From: Oegoconia quadripuncta
Lineage: Eukaryota > Arthropoda > Insecta > Lepidoptera > Autostichidae
NCBI GenBank assembly: GCA_949316235.1
Contig: OX438744.1
Coordinates: forward strand, 25,965,578-26,029,577
DNA: 64,000 bases
Direction: 5' to 3'
The translations under genes were made by a program, and so were the position numbers. The notes below the pieces were generated by a model. The model was not told where the DNA came from, ran no database searches, and saw only the letters and a program-made list of their open reading frames with translations. Of this stretch, positions 32,283 through 43,389 are shown one piece after another (positions within the stretch are counted from its first letter, which is position 1; each line of letters starts with the position of its first letter).

Positions 32283-32625
32283 TCTATCCACCCTGTTCTT
32301 GAAGATCCCAACGTTGTAGGATTCAGGAAAAACTGACACCGGAAGAGAGTTCCATGCCTTGGTGATTGCATTATGAACGGCGAGTCGAACTATTAGTGCG
32401 AATGTTCAGTATATTGACTACATACGGGTGGATCCCTCCCCAAGTCTAGTCCGAAAATGGAAAGGCGACGGTGGAATAAGATTATGTAATTCCAATGGAC
32501 AGGAGACTTTGCGACGGTGTTCGAGGCTCTCCAATTTAGTAGTCATCGAATGATCACCTATGAGTCTTTTGACACGTCGTTCCACAGAAATATCGTTGTG
32601 TTGAAGGCACTTCTTTGTGAACTTT
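32283..32625 (-). pseudogene. LINE-c C-terminal fragment
   Basis: CTTGAAGATCCCAACGTTGT, CGGAAGAGAGTTCCATGCCT, TGGAATAAGATTATGTAATT, ending CACGTCGTTCCACAGAA. Covers more of the domain than 16150 but has frame breaks. Confidence 0.8.
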
Positions 32626-33599
32626 GTTAAATAAATCTTGACTACGAATCAAGGAATATTCCTTGGATTATGTTTATTAAGTTTATTAAGTTAAACGTAA
32701 AGATTAATACCAATGATTCTTTGGAAATAAGTACCTAATTGTGCAATATATCCGAGCAATTTTTATAATTTCCACTATCTATAACGTAAGGATACTCAAT
32801 TCAGTAAATTGGATACTTGACGAATCAAACTTTTTACAAGGCTTGACCTATAAGAAAAATTTACCGCTTCGACAAATTGGAAATATTTACATACTTGAAA
32901 GCGAAACAAAAATTAAAAAGCGGGCGGTAAATAAACGTTTTACCAATTATAATTATCATCAGGCTTCATTAATTGTATATTAAATCGTTGGTAGTTGGTT
33001 GAACCAATTATGATTTTTGTTATTTGTGCAAGAAAGAGTATTTAATTGATTGATTTTTTAATACTTCAATTTTTTATTTATTGATCTGCTTGGCACTATT
33101 CTACTTCATTCTTTGTTGAATGAGCATAATCTCGCTATCACTTTTATATCATTTCTTGAACCATTTTCAAGTTCTAACACTATCACATATTAAAGCAATG
33201 AATATAAAAGCACAGACTTAGCTTTATTATCAGAGGAGATTGAATCGTCCATAACGTTTTTCCAGCACAATTGCATACTGAAATAAATTGTGTGGATGCA
33301 ACTCGGTACTCAGACGAAACGGTTCTCTGTTACATACGACATAAGAGTTCAAATCAAGTAAAAACTGATGATTCTACGAGAGACAATGAACCGAGGTTTT
33401 TACCGTAGGGTTACCATAATAAATATCAAAAGAAATAACTTTATCTTCAATTAATTTAAAGGTTAGAGCGGTGAATAAGTTATGTAATTGGACATAATGC
33501 TGTACGATATGGATTTAGGTTACAACTTTCATAGTCATAGATACATAATGAGGAGTGTGGTTATTTTAAGATTTAAATAAAACTACATACATATTTACA
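32626..33599. other. largely unassigned
   Basis: A LINE-d-like end, TTGTGCAAGAAAGAGTATTT followed by GATTGATT, is at about 33020. No gene seen. Confidence 0.4.
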
Positions 33600-33935
33600 T
33601 AAAGTCACGCCTGTTTCCCATAGGGGTCAGAGACCACAGACTTCGACTTGCTACAACTGACAAACCTCTTTTGCTTCATTCACTCACATAAGATTGTTCA
33701 TATATGCTCGTCGGTTTCCCTAAACCGACCTTTCTTTAAGACGTCCCCGATTTGATCATGGTACGTTCGCCGTGGTCTTCCCCTACCAACACTACCATCC
33801 ACATTCGCTCGTACTCGTATATCTCTTTCGTTAGTCTTCTTTTTCATTCATCCGCTCCACATGTCCAAACCATCTCAGCACACCTTTTTCAAACTTTGCC
33901 ACTACGTCTTCTTCCATACTGCTTAACCCTACTTA
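33600..33935 (-). pseudogene. LINE C-terminal fragment of endonuclease-RT type
   Basis: Minus strand gives [29 protein letters not shown], then after a stop GRLKERSV and NEAKEVC. 'KG.LRWFGHVERM....L' and 'DEAKEVC' are hallmarks of this LINE group's C-terminus. A plus-strand copy of its last part is at 42655-42795. Confidence 0.75.
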
Positions 33936-34044
33936 CAGATACTATAAAAGGGTAAAGTAATACTACTTACAGATACTTAAAGATACTATAAAACAGAAAC
34001 TTATTAAGAAAGCATATTAAAAAATATCAGATTATTTAGATGAT

Positions 34045-34171
34045 CTTGGGATCTTTATGAGCAGAGAAAATAGGCATTTACTGGGATCGCGTGCTTCATC
34101 TTCGACCACATCGTCACTTTCCATCAGGTGACATTGTGGTCAAACGCGAATCCAGTCAATCATAAAAAAAA
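34045..34171 (+). mobile_element. LINE-c tail nested in LINE-b
   Basis: CTTGGGATCTTTATGAGCAG through TCACTTTCCATCAGGTGACA and poly(A). ATGAT is duplicated on both sides (34040-34044, 34172-34176): a 5'-truncated LINE-c insertion by target-primed reverse transcription (inference). Confidence 0.85.
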
Positions 34172-34346
34172 ATGATAAACATTCATGGACATAACCAGCC
34201 CGTTCGCATAACCAGGCTATTTCACAATTAATAATGAAATATTATAATATAAAATAATAATTAATAATTTTGTAATATAAAAACCTTTTTTTTAAAGTAA
34301 CCTCTCGAGTTTCGTGCTTGTTCTTCTCAGGGGAAAATTGCCTTTT

Positions 34347-34410
34347 ACAATACAATACAGAACAATACAAATACTCTTTATTGCGCAAAATAATTTACAA
34401 TAATTTTGAT
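34347..34410 (-). mobile_element. LINE-d tail nested in LINE-b
   Basis: A 64-bp insert with ACTCTTTATTGCGCAAAATA flanked by TTGCCTTTT on both sides (34338-34346, 34411-34419). The same string is at 47340-47403. Confidence 0.85.
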
Positions 34411-34744
34411 TTGCCTTTTCAACAAGAAGTAGCTTTAAAATTGTAAAATCTGGCTATTTTAAATGTACTCTGTGTTGATTGGCACACATACGTAGGCTAT
34501 AGGTGTCTAAAAAGACACAATCTCGATTACGCCAGCTCATTCCGCTACGAGCCACCGTTGATTGATGTGCTCGTTAATGCTTTATTGCAGCGTATCCAAC
34601 TGCGGACGGATGGGATAAATTCGTTTATATGTTCCCAAGGCGAGGACATGATGGTAACCAGGCAGGGGAGGTTTGAAGAAGCCGTAGCGGTACGCTACAA
34701 TGTCAACCAGATGGTTAATATAATACATAAATACAAACCTACAA

Positions 34745-35355
34745 AATAAATTTTGGGCGCTCCATAGAATCGAACGCAAAAACAGCGGCTATGAAGCTTG
34801 GCATTCTCCTTAAGGTCAGGCGATATTTCACACCAAAACAACTTTTGGTGCTTTACCAGGCTCAAGTCCGCTCGTGCATGGAATATTGCTGTCACCTCTG
34901 GGATGGTTCAGCCAAGTACCAACTAGCTGCACTCGATTCTGTGGAACGACGTGCCATGAGACTTATAGGTGATAGTTCGATGACTGCTAAATTGCAGAGC
35001 CTTGAACACCGTCGCAAAGTTGCCTGTCTCTCAGTTTTTTACAGGATACATTTCGGGGAGTGTGCGTTGGATTTATCTTCGCACCACTAGGCGTGGGCAG
35101 GGATTCCACCCGTATATAGTTAATATACCGAACATTCGCACTAAGAAGTTCGATTCTTCATTCATCATCCGAACAGCCAAGGCATGGAACTCCCTTCCGG
35201 CGTCAGTCTTTCCTGAATCCTACAACCTTGGGATCTTCAAGAGCAGAGTGAATAGGCATTTACTGAGATCGCGTGCTTCATCTCCGACCACATCGTCACT
35301 TTCCATCAGGTGAGATTGTGGTCAAACGCGTATCCAGACAATCATAAAAAAAAAA
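34745..35355 (+). pseudogene. LINE-c 3' part of the RT open frame
   Basis: IESNAKTAAMKLGILLKVRR, YFTPKQLLVLYQAQVRSCME, YCCHLWDGSAKYQLAALDSV, then a break near 35065 where about 15 residues and the frame are lost, resuming GFHPYIVNIPNIRTKKFDSS and WNSLPASVFPESYNLGIFKS. Ends in poly(A) at 35346. The same domain is unbroken at 46076-46540. Confidence 0.85.
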
Positions 35356-35919
35356 AAAACATTTTTGATTTGATTTGATACACTATTCCTGATTATATTT
35401 AATTCTACTTCCATTCTTTTGCATTCACTCCCGTAAATCAGTGTAGGAATTAGCACCCCGCCATGAACAGCCAATCGAGCTATTTACAATAATATAATTG
35501 CTAAATAAAACTAATGAGAAATTTAGGACGTATCTCTGAGTTTAATCAGAAGTATAAAAAATATGAAAATTTAGAAATCCCTCGATATCAACACACACAA
35601 GGCCGTGAAACACACAACATCCGTCGTTTTTTGTCGCGGATTAAACATTATACAAAAAATTAAAAAGCATAACGTATTAATGAATTTAGGCCGGAGACGA
35701 AGGGCTCTATTCGGTTCCTCTTGATAACTTGACCTGCACCCCTTTGTTTAAGTTCCATAGGAATGAACTGTGCTACCAACTGTCTCACCATTGGTCGACC
35801 TCCAACTTCAGCCTAAATCAACTGAATAATTTCATCTTGTGTTTGAATTTTTGTAAGTAGGTATTTATGACTGAAGTCGGATGTTAATATTTTTTTTTAT
35901 TTAAATAAATAAATAAATT
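35356..35919. other. no recognisable feature
   Basis: No repeat partner or credible frame found. Confidence 0.35.
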
Positions 35920-36170
35920 AAATATCCTTGGACAAATACAGACAGCGCCATCTAGTTCCACACTAGGCTTGTGTTGTGGATACCAGATAGTTGATACACT
36001 ACACAAATACAATTTTTTGTAAATAAATACTTATATAAATGAAAAACATCCATAACTCGGGTACACATGTCCGTATTCATCATAAAAACACATGCCCCTA
36101 GCGAGATTCGAACCCGCGACCTTTTTGTATAGCAGCAGAGATTTTAACCACTACACCAAACAGGTCGTTA
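35920..36170 (-). repeat. SINE-B, full length
   Basis: GACAGCGCCATCTAGTTCCA through CCTAGCGAGATTCGAACCCG (B box) to ACTACACCAAACAGGTCG (A-box side). Confidence 0.9.
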
Positions 36171-36699
36171 AATATATTTATTTAGATGTTTTTTTAATAA
36201 AAATATTGATACCTGTTGATTTTTTTTCGTGGAGACTTATTATTTTTTTCATTTGAGATCCATCTCGACTATTTCTAGTGTCCACCATATTGTATTTATC
36301 ATGATATCATATAGCCTATGATACTCCCTGGACTATAAAAAAAATAGTATGAATCTAACGATACCTCATTTGTCCAAATCGGCTCGGGCGTTTACGCTGC
36401 AGGTGGTAACGTACATACAGACGGACGCATTAAGTACATTATTCTCCTATTGGCTTCGTCGCTGACGAGTAAAAAAGAAATGGCAACGCGCTTGTACACA
36501 TCCATTCTTTTCTAAATTCTATCCTCACTCAAAAACGGTGGATATAGCACTCAACGAGACATGCATAATTATTACAGGCTGTCTCTTATTCTTATTATAG
36601 TCGTTTATAACGCAGGAACAGTTTTCATGCCTGTGTTGCCTGACTAGATGATGCCCCTAAATCTCGCGTCCAATTGTAGCAAGAGTTCTCACTACCGAC
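36171..36699. other. dispersed repeat piece, otherwise unassigned
   Basis: AAATCGGCTCGGGCGTTTAC and GTACATACAGACGGACGC near 36380-36430 look like a common dispersed repeat. Confidence 0.35.
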
Positions 36700-36960
36700 T
36701 TCTATAACACCTGAAGAGGAGCTCTGGAGTGGCCCGTATGGAAGTCACTCAATAGACTGCGTACCGGGGTTGGTATATGCCGAGAGAACATGTCCAAGTG
36801 GAGCCACTCGGACGTGGTGCTTGTGCAAACACCACAAATTATGGAGCGTCTTCTACGTGTCCCGGACTTATGTACGCTGCAGGTCCTCTACGATACCACA
36901 GATCACCTGCGTGGCCGCATTCAGATCCTCAAGAACTTGATGTTTTTGTCATCGACTTCC
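36700..36960 (+). pseudogene. LINE C-terminal fragment with knuckle-like region
   Basis: One frame reads WPVWKSLNRLRTGVGICREN, MSKWSHSDVVL, TPQIMERLLRVPDLCTLQVL. 'LNRLRTG.GRC..NM.KW......C.CG..Q...HLL.CP' is a recurrent C-terminal LINE pattern; the cysteines are largely lost, so it is degenerate. Confidence 0.5.
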
Positions 36961-37518
36961 TAAGAATAAGATCCTCAAATTATAACACAATCGCCAAGTT
37001 TCATGATGACAAAACCATTAAAAGTAGCTAAAATTCACTTCCTGAGATTACATTACATAGTTACATTGTCGACCTAATAAAAGCTTGTTAAAAATGGGAA
37101 TCGCTACCAGTAAAATTAAACTTTAAAGATATCTTTTGCATAGTTTAAAGTGTTTGTCCCATACCGCGCATATTGTCCGAGTAAATCCAGTCGTGGCGAC
37201 ACCCCCGGGCAGTGGGACGGAGATTTCCCCGCGGAATATTTACGGGGAAACTTGTTCCGCACTTTACCTGGAACTTTGTTATTGTCCTACCATGGAAATG
37301 AGAACGTGAAGTCACCATTTCACTGGATTCCAATGCAATAATAAATAATTTAGTAGGTAAGGAATTGTTTTCTAAATTTATATCAGGTAACAGAATTGTG
37401 AACGCTGCTCGTTCTGCACATCGATGTGGGTGATGCAATATCGCTAGTGGTATACAGAAACACATAATTTTTTAAATGTTCTATACTGATAAGATGAAAC
37501 AATAATAATAATTAATAA
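36961..37518. other. unassigned sequence upstream of LINE-f
   Basis: No endonuclease domain or other LINE part could be read here, which supports 5' truncation of LINE-f. Confidence 0.4.
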
Positions 37519-39792
37519 GCATGTAACCGACCTGACCTAAATCAACATTCTTTTATAACTTGCCAATTTAATATTAAAAAAGAAAAATGTCCTGTAAAGT
37601 GGATATCATACAGACCGTTAAGAGATGTAAAGCCAGATGACTTAGAACGAGAACTTGCTACAGTTGATTGGAAATCCATATCACTACTACCCTCGTCCGA
37701 TTTAGACACCAAGGTGAGGATTTTCAACTCATGTATTCTATACCTCTTCGACACTCTGGCACCACAAAAAACAGTGTATCTGAAAGAACAAAGATATCCA
37801 TGGATCACATATAATATCAAGGAGATGATGAAGCTCAGAGATAGGGCGTACACTAGGTATCATAAAACTAAGATAGACACTCACAAAACATACTATAAAG
37901 AACTTAAGGCATTGATAAACTCCGCCTTACATAGTGAGAAATGTGCATTTTTCAATAAAAATATAAATAATAACGTCCATAATTCCAAAACACTTTGGAA
38001 AAACCTAAGGCAGAACCTCTTACCTAAGGACACGGATGTAGATATACCCCCGCATCTAAATGACCCAGAACTCCTAAATAATCACTTCCTTAAGTTGCCG
38101 GGGAATGATACAGTAGCTTTATCACTTCTCACGTATTATGAGTTTCATCGTTTTGCTCAAGACTGCTCTTTCTATCTTCAACCAGTAACTGAAATGGAAA
38201 TTTTTAAAATCATTAAAGCATTGAAGTCAAATGCGATAGGAATAGATGAAATATCTTTGGATATGATACTACTAACGCTGCCCCAGACATTGGAGAGTAT
38301 AACCTCAATTGTAAATGCATCCATTGCAACAAGTAACTTCCCTGTGGCATGGAAGACAGCATTAGTAAAACCTATACAAAAAGTAGGAAACCCAACTGAT
38401 GCTAAGGATCTCCGGCCGATCAGTATTTTGCCCTGCATGTCGAAAGTGTTAGAGAAAGTGGTATGCGCCCAAGTAGTAAAATTTATTGAGGAACACAACC
38501 TACTCCCACTAAAACAGTCAGGTTTTAGAAAGCACCACAGCACATCCACGGCTCTGTTAGATGTTGTGGACGACATTGTGACCGCTCAGGACACAGGAGA
38601 ATGTACGATACTGGTATTACTGGATTTTTCACGGGCATTCGATACAATAAACACTTCTTTGCTGCTTTCCAAGTTAGCTTACTATGGGTTTGACATGAGT
38701 ACCATAAAATGGTTTAGCAGTTTTCTCAAATACCGGTCACAAGTCGTTGTAACAAAGGTTTATGATGGTTCGAGCCGGAGATCTAGGCCTAGGAAGGTGT
38801 CAAGAGGAGTTCCCCAGGGTTCGATACTTGCTCCGGTTCTGTTTGCGCTCTATAGTTCCGATATTGTAAATAGCATTCAATATGGTAAGTATCACATTTA
38901 CGCAGACGATATACAGGTGTATATTTCATGTAAACCTGATAGAGCCAGGGAGGCAATAGAGAGGATGAATGAAGACTTGGAGCGCATAGCTAACTGGGCA
39001 AACGAGAGCTCACTATGCCTAAATCCTGCTAAATCTAAATATATTATCTTGGGCTCTAAGTACCAGATACATAGGATGGCCAGTTGTAATCTACCTATAA
39101 GTATACATAAGCAACAGGTGTTACGGGTGCCGGAGGCACGGAATTTGGGAATACTGATGGATGGAGAATTGAGATTTGAAAATCATATACTCGAAACCGT
39201 GCGCAACTGCTTTTACAGATTGAAAGTACTATACAGAGTACGCGATTATTTAAAAGTCGATTTACGATTAAAATTATGCGAGACTCTAATTATATCAAAG
39301 CTTAATTATGCCGATGTTGTATATGGACCCAGACTACTTGCTCGAACTGCCAGGCTAGTCCAACGAGTGCAAAATGCATGTGCACGCTTTTGCTTCCACA
39401 TTCCTCCTCGCTCCCATATCACTCCTTTTTTGAATAACGCTGACATCCTCAAAATGTCTCCTCGCAGAGAACTACACTTAGCCTCCCTGCTGTTCAATGT
39501 TGTCAAGTCACACCAACCAGCGTATCTATACAACAAGCTCAAGTGGTTAAAAGATGGCACAGATTACCTGACTAGAGCCGCCAAATATAAGCTTGTACTG
39601 ATGCGTTTCAAGAGCGTTGCATTTCGTGGTTGCTTCAGATACAATGCCACTAAATGCTGGAATAACTTGCCTCCTCCGTTTAGGGAACTGAAAACGGTAA
39701 ATAATTTTAAATCCAAACTCAGGTTATATCTACTCGATATACAAAAAAGTGGTCAAGAGAAATACCTTGTTCGCGATGTTTTCAACTCCTAG
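37519..39792 (+). CDS. reverse transcriptase of LINE-f (N-terminus missing)
   Basis: Open for 757 codons with no start at the left edge; the first in-frame ATG is well inside, so I annotate the whole frame. Residues counted from 37519: a linker with WISYRPLRDVKPDDLERELA and YPWITYNIKEMMKLRDRAYT; RT fingers 'LRPISILPCMSKVLEKVV' and 'QSGFRKHHSTSTALLDVV'; VLLDFSRAFDTI with the first catalytic Asp at about 369; SRGVPQGSILAPVLF at about 428; YADD at about 461-464; C-terminal WNNLPPPFRELKTVNNFKSK. All three catalytic Asp are present. The apurinic endonuclease that normally precedes RT is absent, so it cannot nick its own target. Cytoplasmic RNP and nuclear target-primed reverse transcription are the known roles of the family. 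Confidence 0.9.
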   Translation, partial: ACNRPDLNQHSFITCQFNIKKEKCPVKWISYRPLRDVKPDDLERELATVDWKSISLLPSSDLDTKVRIFNSCILYLFDTLAPQKTVYLKEQRYPWITYNIKEMMKLRDRAYTRYHKTKIDTHKTYYKELKALINSALHSEKCAFFNKNINNNVHNSKTLWKNLRQNLLPKDTDVDIPPHLNDPELLNNHFLKLPGNDTVALSLLTYYEFHRFAQDCSFYLQPVTEMEIFKIIKALKSNAIGIDEISLDMILLTLPQTLESITSIVNASIATSNFPVAWKTALVKPIQKVGNPTDAKDLRPISILPCMSKVLEKVVCAQVVKFIEEHNLLPLKQSGFRKHHSTSTALLDVVDDIVTAQDTGECTILVLLDFSRAFDTINTSLLLSKLAYYGFDMSTIKWFSSFLKYRSQVVVTKVYDGSSRRSRPRKVSRGVPQGSILAPVLFALYSSDIVNSIQYGKYHIYADDIQVYISCKPDRAREAIERMNEDLERIANWANESSLCLNPAKSKYIILGSKYQIHRMASCNLPISIHKQQVLRVPEARNLGILMDGELRFENHILETVRNCFYRLKVLYRVRDYLKVDLRLKLCETLIISKLNYADVVYGPRLLARTARLVQRVQNACARFCFHIPPRSHITPFLNNADILKMSPRRELHLASLLFNVVKSHQPAYLYNKLKWLKDGTDYLTRAAKYKLVLMRFKSVAFRGCFRYNATKCWNNLPPPFRELKTVNNFKSKLRLYLLDIQKSGQEKYLVRDVFNS

Positions 39793-40507
39793 TTGCCTGT
39801 CTTGATTGAGGTTATACTTTGACTTGTATGTAATTGACCCTTTTAAGCTGGAAGTTTGCAATTGCAGGTGCCATGGCATGAAGTGTGAACGCTTACGGAT
39901 ATTGCAACGTGCAAGAAATATATCCTTTATTGTGGTAAAAATAAAAGAAAAAATCATTTCCATTCACTTCACTCACTACCCACACCCACAGAAATAAATA
40001 AACCAGTTTTTTAATCTGACGGTTCCGCTTGCGGTCCGGTTCACGCCCCGCCGATCACGTCACGAGCTAATCTGTTCACTATGAGCGCGCTCATCGTCGG
40101 TGCAATTGTGCCACGTGTGCTTACGATTTTATTAATAATTATAGTATGTCTAAAGTACACCTATTATTCGTATTTATGGTATATATATATTATGTGTATG
40201 AAATATGCAGGTACTTAGGTACTCATTATTTGTGTGTGTCCCATGAGCGTCCGTGATCTCACCATAGGCTCCACTGAAAACCAGCGTTGTAGTCGTTCTT
40301 CTTCTCTCGACTACAACAAATGCTGAGTTGGGGACCTGATTTGATGCCACTTTGCGACACCGAAAACTATCCAATGCATACCTACTTAGGTATATTAAGT
40401 TCCACATTTTTAAATTGTGTTATAATAGTACATAGGTAACAATTAAATGTATTTTTTAAGTGTCGCTAAATGGATCAAATAAAGTTTTCTTATTCTTATT
40501 CTTATGT
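37519..40507 (+). mobile_element. LINE-f, 5'-truncated non-LTR retrotransposon
   Basis: An uninterrupted RT frame (37519-39792), about 700 bp of 3' sequence, then AATAAAGTTT and a (TTCTTA)n-like tail ending at about 40507. No endonuclease domain is present. Microsatellite-like tail and RT motifs fit the CR1/jockey side of non-LTR elements. No repeat disruption or stop in 757 codons makes this the youngest-looking LINE in the window. Confidence 0.85.
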
Positions 40508-41214
40508 AACAGATCAATCATAAACTGGGGCAACCTGTATTTCAGGAGTCACTGCCTTCCCGCATTCTTACAATATAGTGTTAGTATAGGTTACTCAAAA
40601 AAACGTACTGACTGCTGAGCCCAAATACATTGGTATTATAGCAAGAAGAGGATGATGATGATAGGTTACATAAAAAAGGAACAATAATTGTAACGGAAAC
40701 GAAAACGAAAAACCCCCGGAGAAACTAAACAATACAACATCATCTAGGTCTGCAAAGCAACTATCAAAAGTTTAAATGTCTTCGACACGGCTGAATAAAT
40801 ATCACATAAAGGAACCAAATTCACCTTGTTAAATTTCAATGTAAAGAAAACCACACTCAAATCGGGTCACGCATTATTGAGATATATCCGGATAAAGACA
40901 GGACACACACACATCACACAATTTTCATCGGAGATTAAAAATGAAGATCACAAATGATTAAGACAACAGCACTCAATGATGTTTCATTGAAACCAGCCAA
41001 TGTGATTTTATTAGGTTTTGATCCTCAGGGGTTTATAAAATTTTCCAATCATGGATATTATGTTTCTTTTATTTGTTGCTTGTTAATACTCTCGGGTTTT
41101 TGAATGACTTTGGTGCAATAATCATTGCACTGATCTTAAGTGAAGATGAGGCCGAAAGTACACGCACAGATTCACTTGGAACCTTCAACTTCATCTTCAG
41201 GATTGTGACATCCA
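40508..41214. other. no recognisable feature
   Basis: A short SINE-A-like scrap, AGTGAAGATGAGGCCGAAAG, is at about 41140. No gene. Confidence 0.4.
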
Positions 41215-41310
41215 CTTCTGAACATATAGGCGTCATAGATTTGTAAAGCGACCAATTGCAATCGGCCTGCATCCAGCGACTTCCCGTGACCTTCATCAGG
41301 TCGTCCGCCC
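41215..41310 (-). pseudogene. RTE-like C-terminal scrap
   Basis: Minus strand reads STTWADDLMKVTGSRWMQAD, CNWSLYKS. 'W.DD......GSRWMQAA..R.LW' is the RTE-clade C-terminal pattern. Confidence 0.65.
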
Positions 41311-41461
41311 AGGTTGTGGATGGATACTGTGCTTACATGTTCACACCGATTTAGGGAAAGCGGAAATACTTACAAATAAGAGTATCTAATCAATGTGTGT
41401 TACCACGTTTCAGTCATAAATCATCACTGGTAGCATTGATTGAAAACTTTCCCAAACTGAT

Positions 41462-41605
41462 TCATCATCATCATATTAGCCACAGGACATCCATTGCGGA
41501 TCATAGAATTCCAGAGTGACCGGTTGGAAATGGCCTGCATCCAGCGCCTTCCCGCGACCTTCACTTTGTGAGTGAACGTTCTACGAACTGTTGTACCCTA
41601 AGCAC
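41462..41605 (-). pseudogene. RTE-like 3' end
   Basis: Minus strand encodes GRRWMQAISNRSLWNSM and ends in the ATGATGATGA tail (plus strand CATCATCATCAT at 41464). Confidence 0.65.
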
Positions 41606-41907
41606 GTAAGGGACGAGGCTGACCTCTTCCCAAAATCCTAGAATCTGCTAAATAAAGCATTCAGATCAGGTGTCATACACCGGGCAGTCAGTCCAGTCCA
41701 TTTTCTTAGGTCCAAATTTAGCCAATATAAAATTATTTTCGGGATTCCCGTAACAGAACGATGCGCTTGCCGGTGTGTGGACTCCACTCGAGAACTTTAA
41801 TGCCCCACCGGCCATCAATTCTTTAAGCTATGTGCCCTGTCCATTGGCATTTCAACTTGCTAATCCGCAGGGCTATGTCAGTGACCTTCGTTCGCCTACG
41901 GATTTCT

Positions 41908-42070
41908 GTTTTTCCTGATTAGATCACGTAGTGAAACGTCGAGCATCACCGGCCCATAGTAGAGACCATGTTTTTTCTGATTAGATCACGTAGTGAAACG
42001 TCGAGCGTCACCGGCCCATAGTAGAGACCATGTTTTTCCTGGTTAGATCACGTAGTGAAACGTCGAGCAC
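41908..42070 (+). repeat. 62-bp tandem repeat, about 2.6 units
   Basis: Unit contains TTTTTCCTGATTAGATCACG, TAGTGAAACGTCGAGC and CACCGGCCCATAGTAGAGAC. Units begin at 41908, 41970 and 42032; the third is cut after CGTCGAGCACG. Units differ at three to four positions. Confidence 0.95.
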
Positions 42071-42379
42071 GTTGCGCAGTTTCGTAGTTGGATTCGTCAA
42101 TCGGCCTCTCTCTCGAAGTTAGACCTGCCTAGTCGGATCTCTTTTCTTTAATAGACATACTCGCTTACAACTCGAGAATGAAGTTCCCAACTGATATTGG
42201 TGTAGGCACGACATAGACATTCGCCATAAACATACTTGGGTTTCATGAAATCCTCTGCATCGGTTGCCGATTTTGAGCTTTGTGTTGTATGCTACAATAA
42301 TAGAAGTCTAACTGCATTTCCAAAAGACGGCAACTGTAACGTTATAGCTGATGCACTAAATTAAGGTGCAACACGCGTG

Positions 42380-42420
42380 CACAGCAGTAGGAAGGTGGGG
42401 AGGGGGGGACGGGGGACACT
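42380..42420 (+). other. G-rich run with four G tracts
   Basis: GGTGGGGAGGGGGGGACGGG contains enough G tracts for a G-quadruplex on paper; no other context. Confidence 0.4.
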
Positions 42421-42654
42421 GGCGCAAGTTTTGTCACTTTTATGGGCGACATTTCGACTTTATTGCTGTCGTATATATCACTGAGTGACGTTGTAGTGGC
42501 CAATTTTCTATGCGGACTCCACAAATTTGTTGTTTGACAAGAATTTCGTTGTATAATAGAGAATTAATATTTTATTGTGGTGGTGTTGCTAGCGAGGTTG
42601 CTGGAGTTAGTCTACATTATATGGATTGGACATTTAATTGACATCAATTAAAAA

Positions 42655-42795
42655 TAATAATGATCAAAACGATACTCTTAAGTCCGTCTTAAAGAAAGGC
42701 CAAATCAAGAGTACTCTATACCGATGAACATGTATGAACAACTTTATGAGAATGAATGAAGCAAAAGTGTATGTCAGGATCATAGGAAGTCTGGT
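42655..42795 (+). pseudogene. LINE C-terminal fragment of endonuclease-RT type
   Basis: Reads LKSVLKKGQIKSTLYR, stop, TCMNNFMRMNEAKVYVRIIG, SLVFTYP. Equivalent to the last part of 33600-33935 in opposite orientation; followed by a T-rich stretch. Confidence 0.7.
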
Positions 42796-42879
42796 CTTTA
42801 CCTACCCCTATGACTTTTTTTTTATTTTATTTTTTATTTTTTTTATATGTATGTAATAAGAAATGGTCGGAAGAGGCCC

Positions 42880-43045
42880 GGGACAGAGAGCCGTGGAGAG
42901 AGAGGAGGCAGGTCTTTGCCCAGCAGTGGGACAGTATGGGCTCGACATACTAAGAAATAAGACCGTTACAATTAAGTTAGGAGTTCCGGATGTGGGCGTT
43001 TCCACCTTCGGCCTCACCTTACTTAACATCAACCTGCGTAGCATG
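42880..43045 (+). repeat. RTE-like end scrap and SINE-A scrap
   Basis: GGAGGCAGGTCTTTGCCCAG, CAGTGGGACAG resembles the RTE end (CPAV). CGTTTCCACCTTCGGCCTCA, CCTTACTTAACATCA at 42998 resembles the SINE-A body. Confidence 0.5.
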
Positions 43046-43389
43046 ATATCGTTTGTCGCGCGCGACGTCGGTGCGAGAGTGGGATAGTTGTATATTTCGC
43101 CCAAGCGAATGAGCAGGACAAATATTATCACGCTTGTCATGCTATTAGTGCTGGTGTAATAAAAATAATGAAAATATTTTGTTTATCGCGACGAATCGAC
43201 TTGTGGTGAATAGGGATTGCGATGAATTGAGAACATGATTACGCAAAATGAAGAGGTGGGAATGTGAAGACGTCCAAAAATTGGCAGTATGGTTCCAGGA
43301 CGAGTAGTAGGAACTAGCCCGCCTCGTGACAGATAACTAAACGATTGTGATGCATCAGGCATCAATGTCACTGGGGCAAAACGTTCCAT

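Larger units (their letters stand above)
33980..34480 (+). mobile_element. LINE-b copy 3 with two nested LINE tails
   Basis: ATAAAACAGAAACTTATTAA, ATATCAGATTATTTAGATGA, (insert), AACATTCATGGACATAACC, CTTGTTCTTCTCAGGGGAAA, (insert), AAGTAGCTTTAAAATTGTA. It is collinear with the reverse complement of 21998-22275 once the two inserts are removed. Confidence 0.8.

Noticed and set aside
36777..37031. 84-codon plus-strand frame as a gene
   Set aside because: A different frame of the same DNA reads as a LINE C-terminal pattern, so this one is probably a shadow.
38178..38576. 132-codon minus-strand open frame
   Set aside because: Antisense shadow of the intact LINE-f RT frame.
42380..42420. G-quadruplex promoter element
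   Set aside because: G tracts are real but no gene or promoter is near; no functional claim is possible.
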